Shown one piece after another: positions 43,549-53,144 of a stretch of 64,000 nt of DNA (within the stretch, counting starts at the first letter, position 1; each line of letters opens with the position of its first letter). The position numbers were made by a program, and so were the translations under genes. The notes under the pieces were generated by a model. The model worked only from the letters and a program-made list of their open reading frames with translations, was not told the origin of the DNA and did no database searches. Source of the DNA: Chlorobiota bacterium (GTDB lineage Bacteria; Bacteroidota; Ignavibacteria; Kapaibacteriales; NICIL-2); contig JAOAGY010000021.1 of the NCBI GenBank assembly GCA_026415505.1, forward strand, positions 1 through 64,000, given 5' to 3'.

Positions 43549-44637
43549 ATGGAACGCAAGCGGCTCTACTACAGCGACTATTTGCAGCTCGACAAAATTC
43601 TCGGTGCACAGCATCTGCGAAGCTCCGAGCTGGGCGAGCCAGCACACGAGGAAATGCTCTTCATCATCGTCCACCAGGCATTCGAGCTGTGGTTCAAGCA
43701 ATTGCTGTGGGAGTTGCGCGACGCGATCGCACGCTTGGGGCAGGATTACGTTCCGGAATCCGACGTCGGCATCGCACTCGATCGGATTCGGCGGATGCTC
43801 GCGATCGTCGAACTTCTCGAACGGCAGTTCGACGTTCTCGAAACGATGACCCCACAACAGTTCATGGAATTCCGCGACCTGCTCTATCCCGCCAGTGGCT
43901 TCGAGTCGGTGCAGTTCCGCATGCTCGAAGTGCTCTTGGGAGTCGATGAGCGTCATCGCGTCCAGATTGACGCAGCGGGGTATCGAGCGCGGTTGCACGA
44001 CCACGATCGCACCGCGCTCGAACGCGTCGCCGCCGAGCCGAACCTTTTCGCGACGATCGAACGGTGGCTCGAAAAAATGCCGTTCATGGAATCGAGCGGC
44101 TATCGTTTTCTCGATGCCTACCGCCGAGCGGTCGAGCGCATTTTCGCTCACGACCGCGAAGAACTTCACCGCGTCGCGACGCTCAGCGACGACGAACGCC
44201 GCAAACAGCTCGACCAAATCGCCCGACTGGAAGCGCATTTCGCCGCACTTTTCGACGAAGGCGCTTACCGCCAGCTCATCGAGCGCGGCGAAAAACGCAT
44301 GTCGCAGCGCGCTACACTGGCGGCGTTGTTCATCGCTGTGTACGCGAACTATCCTCTGCTTCAGCAGCCGTACCGCTTGCTCGATGCCGTACTGGAGCTG
44401 GACAAACGGGTAAGTCTGTTTCGGTTTCGACACGCGCTCATGGTCAGCCGGATGATCGGGCAGCGGACAGGAACGGGCGGATCGAGCGGATTCGACTATC
44501 TGATGAAAACCGTGCTCCAGCATCGCGTGTTCACCGATCTGGCAGCGCTCGCCAGCTACATTCTCCCGTCGTCGCAAGTGCCGCCGCTCCCACCGGACAT
44601 TGCGGAAAAGCTGCACTTTGTCGCAGAGCTGCGTTGA
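43549..44637 (+). CDS. kynA: Tryptophan 2,3-dioxygenase
   Basis: This 362-residue heme dioxygenase opens the indole ring of tryptophan to N-formylkynurenine. The family signatures are MTPQQFMEFRDLLYPASGFESVQFRMLE and FRFRHALMVSRMIGQRTGTGGSSGFDYL, the latter with the heme His. The start YYSDYLQLDKILGAQ is typical. ATG 43549 is chosen over an in-frame GTG at 43543. No other kynurenine-pathway gene is nearby, so it may feed catabolism or NAD synthesis encoded elsewhere. Confidence 0.93.
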   Translation: MERKRLYYSDYLQLDKILGAQHLRSSELGEPAHEEMLFIIVHQAFELWFKQLLWELRDAIARLGQDYVPESDVGIALDRIRRMLAIVELLERQFDVLETMTPQQFMEFRDLLYPASGFESVQFRMLEVLLGVDERHRVQIDAAGYRARLHDHDRTALERVAAEPNLFATIERWLEKMPFMESSGYRFLDAYRRAVERIFAHDREELHRVATLSDDERRKQLDQIARLEAHFAALFDEGAYRQLIERGEKRMSQRATLAALFIAVYANYPLLQQPYRLLDAVLELDKRVSLFRFRHALMVSRMIGQRTGTGGSSGFDYLMKTVLQHRVFTDLAALASYILPSSQVPPLPPDIAEKLHFVAELR

Positions 44638-44655
44638 GCAGCACCCTGCAGCTCG

Positions 44656-45906
44656 TCATGCAGCTTCGGTAGCCGCGTCGAGATCGCGGTCGTACACGGC
44701 AGGCGACTCCCCGCGAACCGCTGCTGCAGTGATGCGGACGCGCCGCACGCCGCGGAGTTCCGGCAGTTCGTACATGATCGGCAGCATCACCTCCTCGAGA
44801 ATCGAGCGAAGTCCGCGGGCACCGGTTTTTCGCTCTTTCGCCAGTCGCACGACTTCGAGCAATGCCTCGCGGTCGAATTCGAGCTGCACTCCCTCCATCG
44901 CGAACAGTTTTTGATACTGCTTGACGAGTGCGTTTTTCGGTTCAGTCAGAATGCTCAACATCGCTTCGTCGTCGAGCGGGTGGAGCGCAACGAGCACCGG
45001 CAACCGACCGATGAATTCGGGGATGAAGCCATACTTGAGCAAATCGTCCGGCTCGACGTGACTGAGAAGCTCGTAGGTTTCCTCGACGCTCGTCGTGCCA
45101 GGATTGTGGAAACCGATCGCTGTCGATCGCATCCGCCGTGCGATGATTTTTTCCAGCCCGTCGAATGCGCCACCGCAGATGAAGAGAATGTTGCGCGTGT
45201 TGACCTGCAAGAGCGGTTGTTCGGGATGTTTGCGTCCGCCGCGCGGCGGAACACCGGCGATCGTGCCTTCGAGCAGCTTGAGCAGAGCTTGCTGGACTCC
45301 TTCCCCCGATACATCGCGCGTGATGCTGGGCGAATCGCTCTTGCGGGTGATCTTGTCGATCTCGTCGATGTACACAATGCCCATTTCGGCACGCGCGACG
45401 TTGTAGTCGGCATTCTGCAGCAGCGCTGCGATGATGGATTCGACGTCGTCGCCGACGTAGCCGGCTTCGGTCAGTGTCGTCGCATCGGCGATGGCGAACG
45501 GAACGTCGAGAATTTTCGCCAGCGTTCGAGCCAGCAGCGTTTTTCCCGTCCCGGTCGGTCCGATGAGCAGAATGTTGCTTTTTTCCACCTCGACGTCTTC
45601 GAACGCACCGAGCACACTGCCGCCGAGCACGCGCTTGTAGTGGTTGTACACAGCCACCGAGAGTGCCCGCTTCGCTTCGTCTTGACCGACGACATACGCA
45701 TCCAATTGCGCCTTGATTTCGGACGGCTTGGGAAGTTTGAGCGCAGGCACCGGCGCTGCCGACTGCCGCTCGCGCTGGCGGCTCTGCAGCATGATGAGCG
45801 AGTTGATGACGCAGATGTCGCAGATGTTCGCGTTGTTGCCCGTGATGAGCGTCGTCACTTCGTGTGCCGAACGCCCGCAGAACGAACAGGTGTATTCTTT
45901 GCTCAT
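44656..45906 (-). CDS. clpX: ATP-dependent Clp protease ATP-binding subunit ClpX
   Basis: This 416-residue AAA+ unfoldase has the N-terminal C4 zinc domain ([11 protein letters not shown]...ICDICV). It has Walker A GPTGTGKT, Walker [11 protein letters not shown] and an IGF-loop motif (TAIGF) that docks ClpP. The C-terminal sensor region [23 protein letters not shown] is typical. ATG 45906 is the start. clpP lies 67 bp upstream on the same strand and tig before it. The end is convergent with kynA across 18 bp. Confidence 0.97.
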   Translation of the reverse strand: MSKEYTCSFCGRSAHEVTTLITGNNANICDICVINSLIMLQSRQRERQSAAPVPALKLPKPSEIKAQLDAYVVGQDEAKRALSVAVYNHYKRVLGGSVLGAFEDVEVEKSNILLIGPTGTGKTLLARTLAKILDVPFAIADATTLTEAGYVGDDVESIIAALLQNADYNVARAEMGIVYIDEIDKITRKSDSPSITRDVSGEGVQQALLKLLEGTIAGVPPRGGRKHPEQPLLQVNTRNILFICGGAFDGLEKIIARRMRSTAIGFHNPGTTSVEETYELLSHVEPDDLLKYGFIPEFIGRLPVLVALHPLDDEAMLSILTEPKNALVKQYQKLFAMEGVQLEFDREALLEVVRLAKERKTGARGLRSILEEVMLPIMYELPELRGVRRVRITAAAVRGESPAVYDRDLDAATEAA

Positions 45907-45973
45907 CGTTGCTTGGTCGGTAGTCGTCAACCTTCGATGCACGTCGAGCGTGTATGCCCGATGTCGCGTGCTG

Positions 45974-46591
45974 TCAGACAGTTTTTGTGCTTTCGAGTAC
46001 GTGATCGACGATGCCGTATTCGAGCGCTTCGTGTGCCGACATGTAGTTGTCGCGGTCGGCATCGCGTTTGATGTCGTCGTAGGTCTTGCCGGTGTGCCGC
46101 GCGATGACGTGATAGAGCATGTCGCGAATGCGCAGCATCTCTTTGGTGAAAATCTCGATATCGGTGGCTTGCCCTTGCGTGCGACCGAGCGGCTGATGCA
46201 TCAGGATACGCGAGTGCGGCAGTGCGTAACGCTTGCCCTTCGTTCCGGCACACAGCAGCACTTGCGCCATCGAAGCTGCCACGCCGACGCAGTAGGTGGC
46301 GATGTCGGGCTTGATGTACTGCATCGTGTCGTAGATCGCCATTCCGGCGGTGACGCTACCGCCCGGCGAGTTGATGTACATGAAGATGTCCTTCGACGGG
46401 TCTTCGCTGGCTAAAAAGAGCAACTGCGCGATGACCAGCGATGCGACGTAATCGTCGATCGGCGTTCCGATGAAGATGATGCGCTCTTTGAGCAGACGCG
46501 AGTAGATGTCGTAGGAACGCTCGCCGCGGCTCGTTTGCTCGATGACGATCGGCACGAGCTGGCTACGTGGATCGAACGAGTAGAGTTCCAT
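45974..46591 (-). CDS. clpP: ATP-dependent Clp protease proteolytic subunit ClpP
   Basis: This 205-residue serine protease subunit forms the tetradecameric chamber fed by ClpX. The catalytic triad is visible as Ser in [14 protein letters not shown], His in RILMHQPLG and Asp in the [17 protein letters not shown] region. The family start [22 protein letters not shown] is present. ATG 46591 gives a normal N-terminus, and ATG 46624 would add 11 residues and still lie 22 bp after tig. It forms an operon with tig and clpX. Confidence 0.96.
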   Translation of the reverse strand: MELYSFDPRSQLVPIVIEQTSRGERSYDIYSRLLKERIIFIGTPIDDYVASLVIAQLLFLASEDPSKDIFMYINSPGGSVTAGMAIYDTMQYIKPDIATYCVGVAASMAQVLLCAGTKGKRYALPHSRILMHQPLGRTQGQATDIEIFTKEMLRIRDMLYHVIARHTGKTYDDIKRDADRDNYMSAHEALEYGIVDHVLESTKTV

Positions 46592-46646
46592 GCAATCTCG
46601 AGCAGTGGTGAATGCAAGCGCCATTGACGCATCGGTGCGCGATTTA

Positions 46647-47933
46647 TTAGCCTTCGCCGCCCATTTCCGCCATCAGCTCGTCGTAGGGTCGCTCGACGAT
46701 CCGCACACGCTGGAAGAGGAAATCGAACAGCGCATCGGTGAGCAGCCGATTTCGGAGCGAGGGATTCTGTTCGAGCGCCATTTTGAGCTGGGCGACGTCC
46801 ACGCCGTATCGCGCGGCAAGTTGCTCCAATTGCTGACTGCCGATGGTGAGGTTTTCCGTTCGCAGCACCGTATCGGCGATGAGCTGCCACCGCACCGACT
46901 GCTCGGCTTGCGGCAGGAAATATTCGACGAGCTGTTGACGGGGAATGCTCGCAAGTCGCTTGTCGTCTTTGTTCCGCTCCAATGCATCGGTGGCAAATTC
47001 TTCTGCCATCGCGCGGACGAGGCTTTCCGGCACAGGGAAATCGTGCAGCTCGACCATCGCATCCACCAGTCGCTCGCGCAGATACGAAGCGATTTCTTTT
47101 TCCCAGTGTTCCTCCAATGCACGGCGAATGTCCTCTCGGAGTTCGTTTTCGTTGCGCAAGCGACCTCCGGTGAGCTTGGAGACGAACTCTTCGTCCAGCT
47201 CCGGAAGAACGACACGCTGGATTTGTTGAACCGTCACGTGATAGACGTGTGTGTGCGGCTCGTTGCCGTGTTCCCCTGCGGCGTGTTCGGTGCGATAGAT
47301 GAACGTGTCGCCAGTGCGCAAGTTGATCAACTCGGTTCGCAGCAGCGGATCCATCCGCTCGTCGTCGAGAAAGAACTCCTGCTCCTTGCCGCCGAGCAGA
47401 GGAGCGTTCGTTTCGGGATCGACCGGCGCGAATTTGAGTTTGACGACGTACATCGAATCGGTGATTTGCTCGGCAGGCTCCAGCTGTGCCGAACGGAGTT
47501 GAAGGTTGTACAGTTCTTCTTCGACGTCGGCATCGCTGATCTGGCGAACGGGTTTGACGATTTCGATCTCGTCGTAGGGGCGGAGCGCGATCTCGGGCAT
47601 CACATCGAACTCGATCACAAAGCGTGCACCGCGTTCGGCAGTACGATTCATCTCGACGAGCACCGGCGTACCGACAACGTCGAGCGATTGCTCGGTAGCA
47701 GCGGTGCGGAATGCATCGCTGGCGACATCGCCGAGCGCATCGCGTTCGATTTGGTCGCCGTAGCGTTGCTTGATGATGTCGATCGGCACCTTGCCTTTGC
47801 GAAAACCTTCCAATTGCAGCTCGCGCTGGAACTCAGTGTAGGCACGTTCGAAATGCGGTGCCAGTTCGTCGTGACTGAGCGTGATTTCGATACTGCGGCG
47901 CAAGCCCCCGATGGTGTTGATGGTCGTTTGCAC
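46647..47933 (-). CDS. tig: Trigger factor
   Basis: This 428-residue ribosome-bound chaperone has the N-terminal ribosome-docking motif (GFRKGKVP, near residue 45), a middle region in the position of the FKBP-type isomerase domain, and a helical C-terminal chaperone domain ending MGGEG. The FKBP core motifs are weak, as in many FCB trigger factors. The GTG start at 47933 lies 34 bp after the 3' end of tRNA-Leu, so the tRNA and tig are probably co-transcribed from the promoter at 48071-48078. Confidence 0.92.
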   Translation of the reverse strand: MQTTINTIGGLRRSIEITLSHDELAPHFERAYTEFQRELQLEGFRKGKVPIDIIKQRYGDQIERDALGDVASDAFRTAATEQSLDVVGTPVLVEMNRTAERGARFVIEFDVMPEIALRPYDEIEIVKPVRQISDADVEEELYNLQLRSAQLEPAEQITDSMYVVKLKFAPVDPETNAPLLGGKEQEFFLDDERMDPLLRTELINLRTGDTFIYRTEHAAGEHGNEPHTHVYHVTVQQIQRVVLPELDEEFVSKLTGGRLRNENELREDIRRALEEHWEKEIASYLRERLVDAMVELHDFPVPESLVRAMAEEFATDALERNKDDKRLASIPRQQLVEYFLPQAEQSVRWQLIADTVLRTENLTIGSQQLEQLAARYGVDVAQLKMALEQNPSLRNRLLTDALFDFLFQRVRIVERPYDELMAEMGGEG

Positions 47934-47967
47934 AGGAAACCTCGAAAAAGTGGATAAACTGAAGCTG

Positions 47968-48049
47968 TGCGGACGGAGAGACTCGAACTCTCACGGGTTG
48001 CCCCGCCAGATCCTAAGTCTGGTGCGTCTGCCAATTCCGCCACGTCCGC
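47968..48049 (-). tRNA. tRNA-Leu (anticodon UAG)
   Basis: This 82-nt tRNA has a perfect 7-bp acceptor stem (GCGGACG/CGTCCGC) with an A discriminator. The anticodon arm CCAGA-CTTAGGA-TCTGG has anticodon TAG. There is a short variable arm, and the T arm has GTTCGAGTC. CCA is not encoded. It sits directly upstream of tig on the same strand and follows its own -7 element by 21 bp. Confidence 0.95.
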
Positions 48050-48070
48050 ACGTGTATCGGTGCGGCGCTG

Positions 48071-48078
48071 CGAATTTA
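48071..48078 (-). promoter_or_regulatory. -7 promoter element TAAATTCG for tRNA-Leu-tig-clpP-clpX
   Basis: The minus strand reads TAAATTCG 21 bp before the tRNA 5' end, which implies a very short pre-tRNA leader. It is a TAnnTT[T/C]G match in the short gap after the protease stop. No -33 box is clear. Confidence 0.5.
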
Positions 48079-48088
48079 CGGCACACCG

Positions 48089-50881
48089 TCACCGCACGCG
48101 GACGATAAGACGTTGCCACCGATGGGTTCGTGCATCGACGATCAGCGCATACACTCCCGGCGGCACCGATTCCAGCGATAGCGATACACGAGGCGGCGTT
48201 GCAGCGTACACCTTCTCGGCGACGACGCGCCCATCGAGCGAGACCAGTCGCCAATGGGACAAAACACCGCACGCATCGTCGCATTCGGCAACGATCACAT
48301 CGCCATCGGCAGGTTGCGGATAGACACGCAGTGCGGCGATCGAGCTGTCGGATACCGACGAGAGCGCATCGGCACGCCGTGCGAGTTCGTTCCGATCGCG
48401 ACCGAGCAGGATGTACACCTCGAACGTCCGCTGCTCGCCGGCTTGGAGCGCATTCGGATAGCGTGCACCGACGACGATGGATTTATCGCCCAGCCCGCCG
48501 AATTGCAGCGAGGTGCCGCGCTGGAGCGATTCCATTTTCCGCTCCGGGATGAAATTCCCGGTTCGTGCATACGCAGCATCGAGTCCGGCGCACTGCAAAA
48601 CAGCGTCGCTATCGGCACTGCGCACGAGTGTAACGACGATCGGATCGCCCGGCATGCGTTCCATGATTTCGGCGCATGTGTGCGGGTGCTCCAGCAGCAG
48701 GCTCACAGCAGAGCTATCGCCGCTGGGCGTCAGATCGAAATCGAAGAAGTAACCGACGGCGAGGTTTTCCAGCGGCGTGCTCGTGCGGTTGGTCAGCCTG
48801 GTCCGTATCCGAAGCGTCGAGCGATCGAGCACGTCGAACCGTTCGTCGAGCGCAATACCGATCGCATCGCCGGCGGCATTGCTCGTGTCGCGAAGTCGCC
48901 GAAGCGTGGCGTTTTCGGTCGGCGTGTTTTCGATCGGCACATAATCGTTGTAGTATGCCACTGCATCGCCTTCGATGCCGCTGCGGACACGTTCCGTTGC
49001 GAAATGCACCGCAAAGACACCGCCCCCGTAGAGCAACGGTCCAAATTGCGCCGCCGTCAATCCCTCGCCTTTGTATGCTTGACCCGAACCGCTGTTTCGA
49101 CCGATCCAACCCCAATCGCCGACCGACAAAGCGGTACTGTCACGGCGAATCGTCACCCAATCGGGCGTGGGATAAAATGGCAGCAAGGCAACGTCGCGAT
49201 AGTCGGCGCCACCGCTCCCACGCCCACTGACCGACAAGCGGAGAAAATGCAGCGACGGATCGTTGCCAGTGATCGCGATCGAAAACGGACCGAGCGTCAA
49301 TTCTTCTCCGGCTGCGACTGCGTCACGACTGTATGTCGCATCGAGAACACGTGCAGCGAGCGACTCGCCGCCCCACGATTGCATCGCTTGAAGCGTCCAC
49401 TGCAATTGCGTACCACTGCCGAGCCGATTGACGGCATGAATGTACACCAAGAGCGTATCGCCGAACTGGCTGCGCTCGACCGGTGAGCCATCGAGTCGCC
49501 GCAGTTCGACGCGAGTCGGAACGATTGCCGGTGTCGAAAATGGATCGCGTTCGAGGGCGAGACGAGCATTGACCATCCCAGGCAGAAGCTGCGCGAAGTC
49601 GGGATTGACGGCACTGACATCGCGCGTCGAAAGCCGAACGTGCTCGATCGCCTGCAGTGCCGTCAGTTGTGGATAGCGCGAGCGAACCAGTGCCACGACC
49701 GCTGCGACCATCGGTGTCGCCGACGACGTGCCGGAAAAGTACGTGTAGTCTGCGTCGTAGGCATTGCCCGTCGTGCGTGCACCGGAGCCGGGCGCCAAAA
49801 TTTTGCAGTGCGATCCGATGCCGGTGCCCGGCACGATGCTGCCATCGACTTCCGTTTCACCGACGCCGAGCACACCGGGATATGCCGCGGGATACATCGG
49901 TTGCGTGCCGGTTCCGTTGCCCGATGCAGCGACGATCGCCACATCGCGTGCGATGGCGTAGGTAACGATGCTTTCTTCGATCGGGCTGGGCGCTTGGTCG
50001 TCGTTTCCCCAACTGCAATTGACCACCTTGCATCCTCGTACTGCAGCATAGACGAGCGACTCGTAGCCGAAGAGAATGTAGCCATCGGTGCTGTTCGGTG
50101 TCGCTTTGATCGGGACGATGCGACAACCGGGCGCGATGCCGCTGATGCCTTTGCCGTTGTTCTGAGTGGCAGCGACGATACCGGCGACGTTTGTGCCGTG
50201 ACCATCGGTCGGATGGACGACGTTGTCCGGTTGCGTTCCATCGTCGCGCCATGTGAGGTTGTATCCGCGGTAGTCGTCGGTGTAGCCGTTGCCGTCGTCG
50301 TCGATGCCGTTGCCGGGTATTTCGCCGCTGTTGATTGCGATTGCATTCTGCAGGTCTTCGTGCGTTGTGCGAACGCCACTGTCGCTGATGCCGATCAATA
50401 CCGACGGCGAGCCGGTCGTCACGTTCCATGCTGCCGGTGCTTCGATCGCCTGCAGGTACTGTTGATCGCTGAACATCGGATCGTTGGGCACGAGCAGCAG
50501 CCGCTGGCGGCGCACCGGCTCGGCATATTCGACCAGCGGATGAGTCGCCATGAGCATGCGGCAAAGCTTTGCCGGGTCGTCATTGCCGTCGTATCGAACG
50601 CACACTGTACGCAGCAGCGGCTCTTCGGCACGAGCGATCTCTGCACGCCGGCGCACGGTCAACTCCGGCGCCTTGCCGCGTGCGACGAGCGCAGCGACTG
50701 TTTGCTCGCTCGTCAGCAGCGGTCGTTCGATCGTCAGTCCATCGCCCAACCACAGCGTGCGGCTCTGCAGCATCGGCAGTGCCTGCGGAGCAAGACGAAC
50801 GTACAACCACACAGGCTCGGCTACAACGGCAGAGACTACCGACACGAGCAACACGACAACAAACAACCTCGATCGCCGCAC
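48089..50881 (-). CDS. Secreted subtilisin-like serine protease (S8) with T9SS-like C-terminal region
   Basis: This 930-residue protein has a signal peptide (MRRSRLFVVVLLVSVVSAVVA). The S8 catalytic domain has Asp in ISDSGVRTTHED, His in HGTNVAGIVAA and Ser in SGTSSATPMVAAVV, with a GIDDDGNGYTDDYRG calcium-type loop. The second His-motif residue differs from the first protease (HGTN for HGTH). A beta-rich middle follows, and the C-terminus (RVYPQPADGDVIVAECDD...IVRVR) resembles a sorting domain. The start is GTG 50881. It is only distantly similar to the S8 protein at 29385. Confidence 0.9.
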   Translation of the reverse strand: MRRSRLFVVVLLVSVVSAVVAEPVWLYVRLAPQALPMLQSRTLWLGDGLTIERPLLTSEQTVAALVARGKAPELTVRRRAEIARAEEPLLRTVCVRYDGNDDPAKLCRMLMATHPLVEYAEPVRRQRLLLVPNDPMFSDQQYLQAIEAPAAWNVTTGSPSVLIGISDSGVRTTHEDLQNAIAINSGEIPGNGIDDDGNGYTDDYRGYNLTWRDDGTQPDNVVHPTDGHGTNVAGIVAATQNNGKGISGIAPGCRIVPIKATPNSTDGYILFGYESLVYAAVRGCKVVNCSWGNDDQAPSPIEESIVTYAIARDVAIVAASGNGTGTQPMYPAAYPGVLGVGETEVDGSIVPGTGIGSHCKILAPGSGARTTGNAYDADYTYFSGTSSATPMVAAVVALVRSRYPQLTALQAIEHVRLSTRDVSAVNPDFAQLLPGMVNARLALERDPFSTPAIVPTRVELRRLDGSPVERSQFGDTLLVYIHAVNRLGSGTQLQWTLQAMQSWGGESLAARVLDATYSRDAVAAGEELTLGPFSIAITGNDPSLHFLRLSVSGRGSGGADYRDVALLPFYPTPDWVTIRRDSTALSVGDWGWIGRNSGSGQAYKGEGLTAAQFGPLLYGGGVFAVHFATERVRSGIEGDAVAYYNDYVPIENTPTENATLRRLRDTSNAAGDAIGIALDERFDVLDRSTLRIRTRLTNRTSTPLENLAVGYFFDFDLTPSGDSSAVSLLLEHPHTCAEIMERMPGDPIVVTLVRSADSDAVLQCAGLDAAYARTGNFIPERKMESLQRGTSLQFGGLGDKSIVVGARYPNALQAGEQRTFEVYILLGRDRNELARRADALSSVSDSSIAALRVYPQPADGDVIVAECDDACGVLSHWRLVSLDGRVVAEKVYAATPPRVSLSLESVPPGVYALIVDARTHRWQRLIVRVR

Positions 50882-50902
50882 GGGAATAGTTCCAGACAGT
50901 GC

Positions 50903-50910
50903 TACATTTG
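50903..50910 (+). promoter_or_regulatory. -7 promoter element TACATTTG for dnaX
   Basis: TACATTTG is an exact TAnnTTTG match 32 bp before the dnaX ATG. The opposing protease start is 22 bp away. Confidence 0.5.
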
Positions 50911-50941
50911 CAACGGCAAATTACGACTATCACGAGCGCAC

Positions 50942-52606
50942 ATGGCAGCGACAAGCGAGTACCTGGTCACCGCGCGGAAATGGCGACCGCAGCGTTTTGC
51001 GGAAGTCGTCGGGCAAGACCACGTCACCACGACGCTCCGCAACGCACTCGCCAGCGGACGCATCCACCACGCGTATCTCTTCTGCGGACCGCGCGGCGTC
51101 GGCAAAACCACCACCGCACGCATCATCGCACGTGCGATCAATTGCGCCTCGCCGCTCGACGGCATCGAACCGTGCAACGAGTGCGAGTCGTGCCGCGACA
51201 TTCTGAGCGGACGCTCGATGGACGTCGTCGAAATCGACGGGGCATCGAACAACAGCGTCGAAGACATTCGCCGCATTCGCGAGAACGCCAAGTACCCACC
51301 GACCTACGGCAAGTACAAGGTGTACATCATCGACGAAGTGCACATGCTTTCGACCAGTGCATTCAACGCACTGCTGAAAACGCTCGAAGAACCGCCCGCG
51401 CACTTGCTGTTCATTTTCGCCACGACCGAGCCGCACAAGGTTCCCGCCACGATTCAGAGCCGCTGCCAACGGTTCGATTTCCATCGGATGGACACGCGCA
51501 CGATCGCCGCACACTTGCGCACGATCGCCGATGCCGAGAAGGTCGCCATCGACGACGACGCGCTCTTTACGATCGCGCGTTTCGCCGATGGTTCGATGCG
51601 CGATGCACAATCGCTTTTCGATCAGGTGCGAGCGTTTTCGACCGACACGATCACCGGCGATGCCGTTCGCCGCAGCTTGCACGTTCTCGGCGACGACGTG
51701 TTTTTCGCGATCACCGATGCCATCGCTCGGCGCGACTTGGGAGCGGCATTCGAGCTGGCGCATACGATCGTTTCGCACGGCTTCGACGTTCAACAAGCCA
51801 TGCTCGGCTTGCTCGAGCATCTGCGCAACGCTCTGACCGTTCGCGCTACCGGTAGCACCGAACTCATCGAAGCCGCCGATGAAACACGCGAGCGCTACCG
51901 CCAACTCGCCGAGCAATTCAGCCAGGAAGACCTCGTGCAGATGATGACCATCGTCGCCACTGCCGAACAGCAGCTCCGCTATGCAGCCCAGCCACGTGTA
52001 CGGCTCGAACTGTTGCTTTCGCAGCTCGTGCACTTGCCGTCGGCTGTCGAGATCGGCACCCTCGTCGCCGAATTGGAAAAGCTGCGATCGAGCGGCGTCG
52101 CCGTCGTCGAGCCGACAGCATCGCAACCTCGGACGACAGCACCGACGGCGACCGCGCCGCCGACAGTCAGCAGCACCGAACAAACGACCGCTGCACTACC
52201 GACCGCATCGCAGCCAACGACACCACCGGAGTCACGTACCTCCAGCACCTTCGATTGGCAAGTCTTCGTAGCCGAGCTTCCTCCGCAGTTGCAGATCGTT
52301 CGCACCGTGCTCGCAGAACAACCACCGCCGCAGTTCGACGGCGACCGCGTCGTTATCACGTGCGGCGATGCCACAGCACTCGATGCGCTTCAACTCAAGC
52401 GCCAGCAATTGAGCCGCTTTCTCGCAAAAAAACTCGGACGGACGGTGGAACTGGTCATCGAGCGGCGCGAGCAACCCATCCCGCCCGCTCAACCGACGTC
52501 TGCACCGCAGCAACAAACCACGCAGGCGACAACGACCGACGAGCTTGCACCGATCGAGCGCGCCCTCATCGAGAAGTTCGGCGCAAAGCGGATTCCCCTG
52601 CTGTGA
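50942..52606 (+). CDS. dnaX: DNA polymerase III subunit gamma/tau
   Basis: This 554-residue clamp-loader ATPase has Walker A GPRGVGKTTTARI, the C4 zinc cluster (ending CNECESC), Walker B VYIIDEVHML and the SRC sensor (IQSRCQRFDFHR). The C-terminal half has a Thr/Pro/Ala/Gln-rich linker and then a tau-like domain (FDWQVFVAELPPQLQIVRTVLAEQ). ATG 50942 opens MAATSEYLVTARKWRPQRF, the usual start. A run of seven A at 52426-52432 does not create a short gamma form, because both shifted frames stay open to about the same end. The last 41 bp are antisense to the SpoU gene. Confidence 0.95.
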   Translation: MAATSEYLVTARKWRPQRFAEVVGQDHVTTTLRNALASGRIHHAYLFCGPRGVGKTTTARIIARAINCASPLDGIEPCNECESCRDILSGRSMDVVEIDGASNNSVEDIRRIRENAKYPPTYGKYKVYIIDEVHMLSTSAFNALLKTLEEPPAHLLFIFATTEPHKVPATIQSRCQRFDFHRMDTRTIAAHLRTIADAEKVAIDDDALFTIARFADGSMRDAQSLFDQVRAFSTDTITGDAVRRSLHVLGDDVFFAITDAIARRDLGAAFELAHTIVSHGFDVQQAMLGLLEHLRNALTVRATGSTELIEAADETRERYRQLAEQFSQEDLVQMMTIVATAEQQLRYAAQPRVRLELLLSQLVHLPSAVEIGTLVAELEKLRSSGVAVVEPTASQPRTTAPTATAPPTVSSTEQTTAALPTASQPTTPPESRTSSTFDWQVFVAELPPQLQIVRTVLAEQPPPQFDGDRVVITCGDATALDALQLKRQQLSRFLAKKLGRTVELVIERREQPIPPAQPTSAPQQQTTQATTTDELAPIERALIEKFGAKRIPLL

Positions 52607-53144
52607 GCACACCGAGCGCATCGAGCGCGCGATAAAGCACGACTCCCACGCTGACGGCAACGTTGAGCGAATGCTTCCGCCCGAACATCGGGATGATAAC
52701 CGCGTCGTCGCACGCCTGAAGTATCTCCTCGCCGATACCGACCAGCTCATTGCCGAAAACGAACGTCGCCGGAAAATCGCTGCTGGCGAGCGTGGCGTAG
52801 TTGCGTGCGTCGCGCGCGAGCTCGACGGCGATGATGCGGTGCCCTCTCTGTCGCTGCTGTGCTATCGCATCGAGCGGATCGGCGACGTGGACCCACGGCA
52901 CGCTTCGTTCGGCACCGAGCGAAGTTTTGTGTACCTTGCCGTGATCGGGGCTCGGCGTGTAGCCGCTCAGGAGGAGCATTTCGACGCGCGCAGCATCGCA
53001 CGTGCGGAAGATCGAACCGACATTGTAGGCACTACGCACATTCCAGAGCATCACGCCGAGCGGGTGGCGCTTGTCGCCGTAGTAGCGCTCCGTTTCGGCG
53101 CGTGCGGCAGCGATTTCGTCGAAACTCAATCGGCGAGATTCCAT
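52566..53144 (-). CDS. SpoU/TrmH-family RNA methyltransferase
   Basis: This 192-residue SPOUT protein makes a 2'-O-methyl group in RNA. Motif 1 is VRSAYNVGSIFRTCDAARVEMLLLSGYTP, motif 2 VFGNELVGIGEEIL and motif 3 IPMFGRKHSLNVAVSVGVVLYRAL, all intact. It lacks the L30e-like N-terminal domain of larger SpoU proteins, so it resembles short TrmH-like enzymes; the substrate is unknown. It overlaps the class V aminotransferase gene by 19 bp at its start and dnaX by 41 bp at its end. Confidence 0.88.
   Translation of the reverse strand: MESRRLSFDEIAAARAETERYYGDKRHPLGVMLWNVRSAYNVGSIFRTCDAARVEMLLLSGYTPSPDHGKVHKTSLGAERSVPWVHVADPLDAIAQQRQRGHRIIAVELARDARNYATLASSDFPATFVFGNELVGIGEEILQACDDAVIIPMFGRKHSLNVAVSVGVVLYRALDALGVLTAGESALRRTSR

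Noticed and set aside
44638-44655. Short inverted repeat between kynA and clpX as a bidirectional terminator
   Set aside because: The stem is only about 5 bp with no T-tract on either strand.
45974-46591. ClpP active-site neighbourhood ([11 protein letters not shown]) as an unusual variant
   Set aside because: Ser, His and Asp are all present, and similar substitutions occur in other FCB ClpP proteins as far as I recall.
52426-52432. A AAA AAA slippery heptamer in dnaX, possible gamma/tau frameshift
   Set aside because: The run is in the right frame for -1 slippage, but the shifted frame stays open to 52635, so the product would be longer rather than a short gamma. It is also near the very C-terminus.
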